From: Myxococcus hansupus
GTDB lineage: Bacteria; Myxococcota; Myxococcia; Myxococcales; Myxococcaceae
Length of the DNA stretch: 64,000 nt
Assembly (NCBI RefSeq): GCF_000280925.3
Contig: NZ_CP012109.1
Span: 2,438,501-2,502,500 of the forward strand
Reading direction: 5' to 3'
Shown in pieces: positions 1 to 7,807 of this stretch (position 1 is its first letter; every line of letters begins with the position of its first letter). The notes below the pieces were generated by a model. The model was not told where the DNA came from. It made no database searches and saw only the letters and a list, made by a program, of their open reading frames with translations. Made by a program: the position numbers and the translations under genes.

Positions 1-900
1 GATTCGCAGGGCCTCCACCATCTGCTTCACGCGCTCCTGCCACTGCCCCAGGTAGCGCATGCCCGCCATGATGCGGTTGCCGGAGGAGCTGTAGACCTCC
101 ATCCCGAGAAGGGGCGAGCCCTTCGTGGCCGCCTCCGCGCGCTGAACGAGTTCATGGACCAGGGCCGTCTTGCCCACGGACGACGGGCCCACCAGGAGCA
201 CGCTGGCGCGGGTGCGCGAGGTGACGGCCTCCGCGAGCCGGGACACCTCTGTGTCTCGCTCCCATGCGCGCTCCAGCAGGCCCGCGCGGGCTTCCTCGTT
301 GAGGCACCGGCTGGCTTCCGCGAGGCCCGGTGGTGGCGCCTGGCGCCGCTGCGGCTTCACCGAATCACCAGCGCGGGCGCGCGGCGTGTCCCGGAAGCGG
401 ACCGGCACCGACAGGGTCTCCACCTGCTCCTCGCCCACGTAGGCCAGCGCCCTCAGCCGGTCGAGCGGCGCGAGGTAGAGCTCGTGACGGACCAACTCCT
501 CGACGTAGGGCTCCAGGTCCGCCTCGTCGTACAGCGTCCCCTGGACATCCACGCGCGGTACCCACACCCGCAGGGACCGGTGACCTGAAGCTTCCTTGCG
601 GGGCGCGCGGGATTTCGCCCCGTGCGTCAGCACGGTGAGCCGCAAGGGGACCGACAGCATCTTCCCGTGTTCGAGCGCGCGCACGGTCAGCGTCGTCCTC
701 CGCTGACGCAAATCGCTCCAGTGCGTCTCTTCGTCCCAGAGTTCTCCTCGCTTGAGGAGCCGGCCCACCACCGCCGCGATGTCGAGCCGCGCGGCGTTCA
801 GCGTCGGCGCGAAGGACGCCAGGTGTGGATGGGTGAGGACATGCGCCGCCACGCCCAGTCCGGGATAGGTGCGCACGAAGAGGTGGACGTTCTTTTCCAT
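1..900 (-). CDS. ClpA/B-like AAA+ ATPase, third of a tandem trio (partial, 3' end outside window)
   Basis: The ATG at 900 opens 300 codons without a stop that run off the window edge, one base after the stop of the upstream gene at 902. Residues 1-185 form a divergent N-terminal domain comparable in size and position to those of the two upstream paralogs, and it is not a recognisable Clp-N domain. A Walker A motif, GPSSVGKT, sits at residues 238-245. It is followed by GNRIMAGMRYLGQWQERV near residue 274, which matches the segment that follows Walker A in ClpB-type first ATPase domains (AGAxxRGEFExR in the window's own ClpV). The second AAA+ domain and any C-terminal extension are not visible. 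The close spacing implies cotranscription with the two upstream genes. The family assignment to AAA+ is secure; the cellular role is unknown. Confidence 0.85.
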   Translation of the reverse strand, partial: MEKNVHLFVRTYPGLGVAAHVLTHPHLASFAPTLNAARLDIAAVVGRLLKRGELWDEETHWSDLRQRRTTLTVRALEHGKMLSVPLRLTVLTHGAKSRAPRKEASGHRSLRVWVPRVDVQGTLYDEADLEPYVEELVRHELYLAPLDRLRALAYVGEEQVETLSVPVRFRDTPRARAGDSVKPQRRQAPPPGLAEASRCLNEEARAGLLERAWERDTEVSRLAEAVTSRTRASVLLVGPSSVGKTALVHELVQRAEAATKGSPLLGMEVYSSSGNRIMAGMRYLGQWQERVKQMVEALRI

Positions 901-901
901 G

Positions 902-3900
902 TCAGTCGTGTCCCTGGGTGGGCTTCCGGAGCACCCGCGCGGCCCAGGCGTGCGCCTCCACGGGCCGGCGCCCGCTCGCCACATGCGTGAGCTCGGTCGA
1001 GTTGTGAGGGCGCCCGGTGGTGACTCCGCCAGGGCCCCGCAGGATGACGTGGCTGTTCGCGGCCACTGACGCGGTGCCGCTCCTTCGTCCTTCGCGTTCG
1101 GCGGCGCGCTCGGCATCCCACGCCTTCACCACGCGGGGCACGTCTTCCAGGCCTTGTACGTCCTCGGGCAGATGCTCCACCCGGACCAGGACTTGTCGCG
1201 GCCCATCGCCCTGGACGAGGTCCACCAGTGCATAGCCCCGCAGGGGCGCGAGCACCTCGCGCAGCCCGACGGCCGACATCCGCACGGTGACACGCCGCAG
1301 CTCCAGGTCGTCGGCCCGCTCGTCTCCATGGCGGAACCACTCGGTGCGCCCATCGGCGTGGACGGCCTCCAGGTACATCGCCGTCTCCGCGAGGGCGAAG
1401 GGAAGGGAGTTGGTCACGGTCCACACCGCGGAGGGCGTGGCGTCTCCGAGCCCCTCCACCAGCACCGTCACGGCGTCCGTTCCCCGTGCCACGTGCTCGA
1501 GCTGATGTTCGACCCAGGCGGCTTCGTCGCGGAGGGCCAGCACCCGGGGGCGTGCGCGCCGGAGCTGCTCCTCGTTCGAGATGGGCAGCGGACGCTCTTC
1601 ATAGACAGTCCGCTGACGCAGGCCCAGGTGGCCCACCTGGTTCGAGTAGGAGGTAATCACTTGCTTCACGGTGGACTCGGGCGCCCGCGCTTCCTGGTAG
1701 TCACGTGGTGCCAGTTCGTACTCGCGAATGTCCGTGGCCTCGAGCGCGAGCAGGCGCAGTCGCTCCTCCAACTCCCGGGCCTCGGACGAGCCCTCCGCGG
1801 ACAGCAACGCCGCCAGCCGCGCGCCGGTCTCCTCGAGCAGGCTGGAGACCTCCGCCAGTGTCCAGGACGAGGCCGGCCGCTCCGGTGTCCACGCTGGCGC
1901 GTTGGCCAACAACTCCACCGACACCCGCATGTCGTCGCCGTTCCGCAGCAACTCCACGCGCGCGAGGTCGTCCGCGCTCCGCCGTATCAGGTGATGGGCC
2001 AGGGGCAGGGTGAGGCGCTTCTCCAGTGCGCGCTTGAGCGGACGTGCTCCGTAGCGCGGGTCGTAGGCCTCCTCCACCAGCAGGTCCAGCAGTCGCGGCT
2101 CCACTTCCACCAGCACGTTGCCCTGGCGGATGCCATGGCGCGACAGCAAGGCTTCGAGCGCATGGTCCACCACCACACGCAGCGCGGCGGGAGTCAGCGG
2201 ACGGAAGGGCACGACGCGGTCCAGCCGGTTGAAGAACTCCGGACGGAAGTATGCGCGCACGGCGGAGAGGTAGTGCGCCTCCGCGCTGTCCGCGGTGCGG
2301 TGGAAGCCGGTGTGGCTGGCGGCTTCCCGCACGCCCAGGTTGCTCGTGAGCACGACGACGGACTGCCGTGCGTCCACCGTGCGCCCCGCGCCGTCCGTCA
2401 GCCGCCCCTCACCGAGGAACTGGAGGAGGGCGTCGAACACGCGGGGATGCGCCTTCTCCACCTCGTCGAACAGCACCACGCAGAAGGGCTGCGTGCGCAG
2501 CGCGGTGGTCAGCTCGCCGTCGGGAGCGCCGGGGCGTCCGAGCAGTCGGGTGATGCTGGAGGCCGTGACGAACTCCGACATGTCGAAACGGATGAGCCGC
2601 TGCTCGCCGCCGAAGAGCGTCCGCGCGAGCGCCTTGGCCGTCTCCGTCTTCCCCACGCCCGTGGGACCCACGAAGAGGTAGGTGGCCAGGGGCTTGTCGG
2701 ACGGCTGGAGCGCGGACTGCAACGTGAGGATGGCGTCCACCACGGCTTCGACGGCTTCGGGCTGTCCCGCCACCTGCCGCTGCATCTCCCACGTCAGGGC
2801 CTCGCGCGTCTTCGGTTGGGCGCTGCCCAGGACGAAGTCCGGAAGGCCGGTCTGCTCCCTCATCGCGTCGATGACGTCTCCGTTGGAGAAGCGCCGGGCC
2901 CCATCGGTGCAGACGCCTTGTCGGGCCATGACCCGGCGCAGCAGACGGACCGCCTTGCCCGGGAAGGCTTCGTGCGACACGAAGCGCTCCTGCAGGGAGA
3001 GCAGCGTCTCCAGCGCCAGCGGCGAGAGCCGGAGGGAGGTGCCCGTGCTCTCGGCCTCCAGTTCACGCACGGTGCCGAGGAGCGCGGGCAGCGTGGCGCG
3101 CGCGTCCATGGCGGGGACGTGGATGACCCGGAAGAGCGAGGCGAGGGTGGGGGCTTCTTCCCGGACGCGCTCGAAACGCTCGGGCGTGGACTCGGCGAGC
3201 ACCGTGAGCTCACCGCGGGCCATGTGCGGCTCCAGGAATTGCGCGACGTTGGTGCGCTCGTTGCGCGTGCGGCCCGCGTAGACGAGTGAGGCGAGGTCGT
3301 CCACGTAGAGCAGGTCGCCGACCTCCATCAGCTCCTTCACCACGCCCCGGGCACGGGCCTCCCACTGGCCCACGTACATCATGCCCGCGATGAACTGGTT
3401 GCCGTCCACGCGCCACACGTCCCGGCGCGAACCCGCGGCATCCTGCCGGGCGGTGAGCCGGCTCACCGCTTCGTGAATCAGGGCCGTCTTCCCCGCGCCG
3501 GGCGGTCCCACCAGCACCAGCGCGGAGCCTTCGCGGCCCTCGAGCGCCTCCACCAACTCGCGCACCAGGGCCTCCCGGCCAAAGCAACGCTCCAGCGAGC
3601 CGTCCCGGGCGCCGTGGCTCAGGTTGCGCGCCACCGCCCGCAGCTCCACCACGGACAGGCGGCGGCGGTTGCGACGCTGTTCCCGCTGCTCCGGCGTCTC
3701 GGGCGCGGTGTCCTCATTCGCCGCGCTCTGGGGCCGACGGCGCCGCGCCGACACCGCCGGCCGTGGCGGGGTGCGCGGAAGCACGGTGGGGGCATAGGCA
3801 TCCACCTCGAGCAGCTCCAGCCGCTCCCGGCCTTGCGCCCAGTGCGCGTCCAGCGAGTCCAGGCCGTGTTCCAGGCACCACGCCACCAGCCGCCGCGCGA

Positions 3901-4288
3901 GCGCCTGGGGCAGGTCCGCGGGCTGGCTTAACGCGAAGCGCGCCGCGGGGAGCCGCGTGGGCGTGACGACCCAGAAGGTGTCACGGGGCCACTTCTCCAG
4001 CAGCACCGTCATGGTTCCCTGGAGGATGACGCGGCGGTTCTTCTCCCGGTCCCGGCCCTCCGTGTCGACAGGGACGTGCTTCAGGGCGAAGTGGGGTGGC
4101 AGTTGGTACTGCGCCACCTGAGTCGGGGACTCACGTTCGAAGCGCTCCATGACGGCAAGCGCGAGTTCATCCCGCAACAAGGACAGGCTGGAGCCCACCT
4201 TGTGAAGGGCAGGGAAGAAGGCGGGCACCCAGGCCTCGACGAGCCGGCCGCCGCGCGGGGCCACCACGAAGGGAAGCTTCAGGTCCAT
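902..4288 (-). CDS. double AAA+ ClpA/B-like ATPase with release-factor-like C-terminal region
   Basis: The protein has 1128 residues. Residues 1-170 are an uncharacterised N-terminal domain, followed by a basic linker. The first AAA+ domain has Walker A GPPGAGKT (261-268), but its Walker B region reads LLYVDD (326-331), with Asp replacing the catalytic Glu. The second domain has GPTGVGKT (541-548) and an intact VVLFDE (604-609). The aromatic GYVGY pore loop of ClpB/ClpV is replaced here by GRPGAPDG (584-591). Residues about 820-1128 lie beyond the usual ClpB end and resemble RF2: GYALVDLVQGDGPRQVLVRV (1017-1036) fits the PCRF domain, and GPGGVTTGRPHNSTELTH (1085-1102) aligns without gaps to the GGQ loop region, with Gln replaced by Val. 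The gene lies 4 bp after the upstream paralog. The ATPase call is firm; the release-factor relationship is my inference from motifs. Confidence 0.85.
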   Translation of the reverse strand: MDLKLPFVVAPRGGRLVEAWVPAFFPALHKVGSSLSLLRDELALAVMERFERESPTQVAQYQLPPHFALKHVPVDTEGRDREKNRRVILQGTMTVLLEKWPRDTFWVVTPTRLPAARFALSQPADLPQALARRLVAWCLEHGLDSLDAHWAQGRERLELLEVDAYAPTVLPRTPPRPAVSARRRRPQSAANEDTAPETPEQREQRRNRRRLSVVELRAVARNLSHGARDGSLERCFGREALVRELVEALEGREGSALVLVGPPGAGKTALIHEAVSRLTARQDAAGSRRDVWRVDGNQFIAGMMYVGQWEARARGVVKELMEVGDLLYVDDLASLVYAGRTRNERTNVAQFLEPHMARGELTVLAESTPERFERVREEAPTLASLFRVIHVPAMDARATLPALLGTVRELEAESTGTSLRLSPLALETLLSLQERFVSHEAFPGKAVRLLRRVMARQGVCTDGARRFSNGDVIDAMREQTGLPDFVLGSAQPKTREALTWEMQRQVAGQPEAVEAVVDAILTLQSALQPSDKPLATYLFVGPTGVGKTETAKALARTLFGGEQRLIRFDMSEFVTASSITRLLGRPGAPDGELTTALRTQPFCVVLFDEVEKAHPRVFDALLQFLGEGRLTDGAGRTVDARQSVVVLTSNLGVREAASHTGFHRTADSAEAHYLSAVRAYFRPEFFNRLDRVVPFRPLTPAALRVVVDHALEALLSRHGIRQGNVLVEVEPRLLDLLVEEAYDPRYGARPLKRALEKRLTLPLAHHLIRRSADDLARVELLRNGDDMRVSVELLANAPAWTPERPASSWTLAEVSSLLEETGARLAALLSAEGSSEARELEERLRLLALEATDIREYELAPRDYQEARAPESTVKQVITSYSNQVGHLGLRQRTVYEERPLPISNEEQLRRARPRVLALRDEAAWVEHQLEHVARGTDAVTVLVEGLGDATPSAVWTVTNSLPFALAETAMYLEAVHADGRTEWFRHGDERADDLELRRVTVRMSAVGLREVLAPLRGYALVDLVQGDGPRQVLVRVEHLPEDVQGLEDVPRVVKAWDAERAAEREGRRSGTASVAANSHVILRGPGGVTTGRPHNSTELTHVASGRRPVEAHAWAARVLRKPTQGHD

Positions 4289-4292
4289 GTCG

Positions 4293-7200
4293 TCAGTCCT
4301 CGTCCAGGCTGTTGAAGACGTGCCACTGCATCCAGGGTTCCTGCAGGGGCTCCAGGTCAGGGCCCTCCGGACCGAAGCGCTGCTGCACGCCGGTGCGAAG
4401 GTCCGTCAACGTCCCCTGGCCAGAGCCAGTGCCCGACAGGCGCACCTGACGGACCTCGTTCCTGGGCAGCAGCTTCTGCAACGTGTCTCGCGAGGAGAGG
4501 TCGAGCAGCGAGCGGGGGCGCGGCTCGAAGTACGCATGCACCATCGAAATCTGACTGCCTTCGATGAATCGATGCAGGCCGTGCTCGCCAGCGAGCTGCA
4601 AGGCGTGGGGGCCGCCCTTGACTTGCAACGCGTAGGCGACGGGTTGGACGACGAGCTTGTCGAGGTCCTCGTCGTTGGCCCACCGCCACTGGGGCGGCGG
4701 GGGCGTGCGCTGGGCCTTCTCGCCAGGCTTGCGCTCGGGCGTGGCGAGCAGGCCCCGGCGCATCTCCAGGGAGGCCTTCTGCACCCACGCCTCACAGGCG
4801 GCGGCGAGCGTGCGCACCTGCTTCCACGCGCCACGTCCCGGCACCAGATAGAGGGTTACCCCTTGAGACGGCGGGAAGCGGGAGGAATAGATGCGCTGCC
4901 GGATGCGCGCGAAGGCCGCCTTGACCTGGCGAACCTCGCGGCCCAGCGACTCCGCCTGCTCCACGGTCCTGGACAGGTGGGCCTCGAAGAGCAGGTCCTC
5001 GATGGCCTCCGCTTGCTGGGAGCACTCCCGAAGCGTCTTGTCGAGCTCTCTCGCCTCCGCCGACTTGCGCGAGCTGTCTTCGGCCAGGGAGCGCTCCGCC
5101 CAGTACGCGGAGTTGCGGGAGACCTTGTCGAAGACGGCCAGGACGCGGCGAAGGGCGCTCATGGGCGGGGAGTGGCTCCACCGCTGGACCTCCGCCCGCA
5201 CGGTGGCTGCTTCTTCGAGAATCTGTTCGAGACTCTCCCGGCCCGCGCTCTCCGCGGCGCCACCCAGGGCTTCGGCGCGCAGCTCGAGCCCGCTCGCGCC
5301 GGCGTCCACCGTGAGGCTCGCCGGCCCCGTGCGGCGATGGGCCGCGAGCCAGCCCGCCACGGGCACCACCAGCTCGCGCTCCAGGGCCCGCTTCAGGGGA
5401 CGGGCGCCATAGCGGGCGTCGAAGCCGCGCAGGGCCAGCCAGTCCTGCGCGGCGGGGGTGACGTCCAGCACGGCGTCATGGAGTGAAAGACCGGGGCGCC
5501 GGCACACGGCTTCGAGTTCGCGCACCACCAGCCGGCGCAGCAGCGGGGCGGCCAGCGGCGAGAAGACGACCACGTCGTCCAGGCGGTTGAACAGCTCCGG
5601 CCGGAAGAAGCGCTGCACCTCGGAGAGGTAGTGCGTGCGCAAGGCCGCCATGTCGGGGGCACCGCCCGTCGCATCGAAGCCCACGCGGGCGCGCAGGGTG
5701 TCCGCGCCCAGGTTGCTGGTGAGGATGATGAGCGCGTTGCGGAAGTCCGTGAAGCGCCCGGAGGCGTCGGTGAGGCGGCCTTCGCCCAGCACCCCCAGCA
5801 GCGCGTCGTGAACGGCCGGGTGGGCCTTCTCCACCTCGTCGAGCAGCACCACGCAGAACGGTTGCCGGCGCACCTCCGAGGTGAGGTAGCCCGGCGACTC
5901 ACCATCTCCCATCAAGCGCAGCAGGGCGTCCGGACCGGCGTACTCTCCCATGTCCAGGCGGACCATGCGCTCCTTCGCACCGAAGAGCAGCTCCGCCAGC
6001 GCCTTGGACAGCTCCGTCTTGCCCACGCCCGTGGGACCCACGAAGAGCAACACCCCCAGCGGGCGGCGCGTGTCGGACATGCCGGCCTTGAGGACCGACA
6101 CCACCGAAGCCGCGCGCTCCACGGCGGCGTCCTGGCCCAGCACGCGGGCGCTGAGGAAGGCGCGCACGTTCGCGGACTCCAGCGGCTGGTCGTCCCGGAG
6201 CAGGTGCTCGGGGATGCCGGATTCGGAGGCGAACTGGTGAATGGCCTCCAGCCGGGTGACCGAGGTGCGCGAGTCCTGCGCGCACGACGCCAGCAGCCGG
6301 CGCACGAAGGCCACGGTGTTGCCCACCTGGGCGCCGTAGGGGAGGAAGCGACGGCAGAGGAACCGCGCTTCTTCGAGTGCCTCGGGCTGCACGCGCATCG
6401 CCGTGGCGGAGGCGTCGTCTTCGGCCACCTTGGCGACGATGCGTCCGAGCGCGTCCGGCGTGGGCTCCGCGATGCGGACCACTGAAAAGAGCCGCGCGAA
6501 GCTGGTGTTTCGACGCTCCACCTGGGCCCAGGTCTCCTCCGTGGCCTCGGCCACGACGGCCACGTCGCGCGCGGCGAGGAGCGGCAGCAGCAACTGCGCC
6601 ACGTTCTGCTCGCTGTGGGCGCTCTTGCCCGCGTCCAGCAGCTCCACGGCGTGTCCCAGGGAGAGCAGGGCGCGGGCCTCGGTGGCCTCGCGGAAGGCGC
6701 GCAGCACCTGCTGCTGCCAGTCTCCGAAGAACCCGTCGCCCGCGATGAGCCGGCTGCCGTCGAGGAAGTAGAACGGGCGGGCTCGCTCGGCTTCGGTGGC
6801 GGTGGGGGCTCGCAGCGACTGGGCGAGCGCGTGGAGCAACGACGTCTTGCCCACACCCGAGGGGCCCACCAGCACCACGGGCTCGGCATCCTTGGCCGCG
6901 AAGCGCGTGCGGAGCAGGTCGACCAGCGCCTCCTGCTCGTAGGCCGCGTCGAGCTGTCCTTCCTGCGCGAGCCGGTGCCAGGCCACGCCGATGCTGTCCA
7001 GGGTGGGTGTGGGCGGCGGCTTCGCGGGCTGCTCACCCGGGCCGCGGTGCGCGGTGCGGCGGCGCGGCTCCCAGCTATCCAGGTCCAGCGCCTCCGCGTC
7101 TTCGCCCGCGTCGTCATCCCGCGAGTCGGCCTCCGCGTCCGCGGGGGCTTCCGGCGGGCGCGGCGGCAGGCGGATGTCCCGGTGCAGTTCGCGAGGTGTC

Positions 7201-7700
7201 AGGTCCGCGAGGGCGAGCGGCTTGGCCCGCACTTCGATTTCCAACAGGGACTCGGCGCCATCCGGACGCAGCGCCAGCCGTTGCGCGTCGGACATCCCCA
7301 CCAGACGGTCGCCCAGCAGCTCCTGGACCTCCGCGGGAAGTGTCTTGCTCTGGAACCAATGGTGGCTGTCGAGGCGCGGCGCGTGGAGTCCCAGGAAGGC
7401 ATTGAGCGTGGGGGCCACCACGGTGGACAGCGTCAGGGGCGCGAAGTGGTTCTCCTCGGCGCCCCAGACGGGAAGGGCGGGCAGCTCCACTGTTTCGAGC
7501 GTTCCCCCGGCGGGGGCGATGAACTCCGGCACGCGACGCGGGTGGATGCGGGAGAGCTGGTCATCCAGCGCGAGCGTCAGCTCCTCGGTGGCGGCCTCCA
7601 GCGAGTCCGCGTGCACCGCCAGGCGGCGCAGCGCCAGCGGCGTGAGCGTCACCCGGCCGCTGACGTGCTTCTGTAGCCAGCATTGAAAACGGAAGTTCAT
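4293..7700 (-). CDS. double AAA+ ClpA/B-like ATPase with RF2-like C-terminal region, first of the trio
   Basis: The protein has 1135 residues. A unique N-terminal domain (1-180) and an acidic linker precede the first AAA+ domain. That domain has Walker A GPSGVGKT (279-286), but the Walker B position reads LLSLGHAV, with no acidic pair, so it is probably hydrolytically dead. The second domain is intact, with GPTGVGKT (555-562) and CVVLLDEVEKAH near 616, but it lacks the GYVGY substrate loop. From about residue 850 the chain follows RF2 order: an NSAYW segment (863-867) followed by coiled coil, GVTLYLVPGRGAW (947-959), then GPHALQLAGEHGLHRFI (1030-1046) like the PCRF motif GxYAxxxLxxExGVHRLV, and a tail with TDLRTGV (1099-1105) like the RF2 end KDLRTGVE. 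The GGQ-loop segment is missing between them. The gene starts at ATG 7700 and probably heads the operon. Confidence 0.87.
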   Translation of the reverse strand: MNFRFQCWLQKHVSGRVTLTPLALRRLAVHADSLEAATEELTLALDDQLSRIHPRRVPEFIAPAGGTLETVELPALPVWGAEENHFAPLTLSTVVAPTLNAFLGLHAPRLDSHHWFQSKTLPAEVQELLGDRLVGMSDAQRLALRPDGAESLLEIEVRAKPLALADLTPRELHRDIRLPPRPPEAPADAEADSRDDDAGEDAEALDLDSWEPRRRTAHRGPGEQPAKPPPTPTLDSIGVAWHRLAQEGQLDAAYEQEALVDLLRTRFAAKDAEPVVLVGPSGVGKTSLLHALAQSLRAPTATEAERARPFYFLDGSRLIAGDGFFGDWQQQVLRAFREATEARALLSLGHAVELLDAGKSAHSEQNVAQLLLPLLAARDVAVVAEATEETWAQVERRNTSFARLFSVVRIAEPTPDALGRIVAKVAEDDASATAMRVQPEALEEARFLCRRFLPYGAQVGNTVAFVRRLLASCAQDSRTSVTRLEAIHQFASESGIPEHLLRDDQPLESANVRAFLSARVLGQDAAVERAASVVSVLKAGMSDTRRPLGVLLFVGPTGVGKTELSKALAELLFGAKERMVRLDMGEYAGPDALLRLMGDGESPGYLTSEVRRQPFCVVLLDEVEKAHPAVHDALLGVLGEGRLTDASGRFTDFRNALIILTSNLGADTLRARVGFDATGGAPDMAALRTHYLSEVQRFFRPELFNRLDDVVVFSPLAAPLLRRLVVRELEAVCRRPGLSLHDAVLDVTPAAQDWLALRGFDARYGARPLKRALERELVVPVAGWLAAHRRTGPASLTVDAGASGLELRAEALGGAAESAGRESLEQILEEAATVRAEVQRWSHSPPMSALRRVLAVFDKVSRNSAYWAERSLAEDSSRKSAEARELDKTLRECSQQAEAIEDLLFEAHLSRTVEQAESLGREVRQVKAAFARIRQRIYSSRFPPSQGVTLYLVPGRGAWKQVRTLAAACEAWVQKASLEMRRGLLATPERKPGEKAQRTPPPPQWRWANDEDLDKLVVQPVAYALQVKGGPHALQLAGEHGLHRFIEGSQISMVHAYFEPRPRSLLDLSSRDTLQKLLPRNEVRQVRLSGTGSGQGTLTDLRTGVQQRFGPEGPDLEPLQEPWMQWHVFNSLDED

Positions 7701-7759
7701 GGTCGAGGGCTCGGGTGGAAACGGTGCCGTGCGTGACGGCAGGAGCCCTCGGGAGCTGA

Positions 7760-7786
7760 CCGGACCCGCTCACGACGCGGGTCCGG
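7760..7786 (-). terminator. hairpin after the LamG-protein gene
   Basis: A perfect 10-bp inverted repeat (CCGGACCCGC at 7760-7769 and its complement at 7777-7786) with a 7-nt loop lies 22 bp past the LamG gene stop. No T-run follows on the minus strand, so the terminator role is tentative. It would separate that gene from the AAA+ trio. Confidence 0.45.
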
Positions 7787-7807
7787 CTTCACATTTCGTC
7801 GCGGAGG

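Noticed and set aside
1154..3289. A 711-codon plus-strand open frame opposite the 902-4288 gene
   Set aside because: It is antisense to a gene with clear AAA+ motifs. High G/C at third positions suppresses stops on the opposite strand, and the translated product has no recognisable motif and skewed composition.
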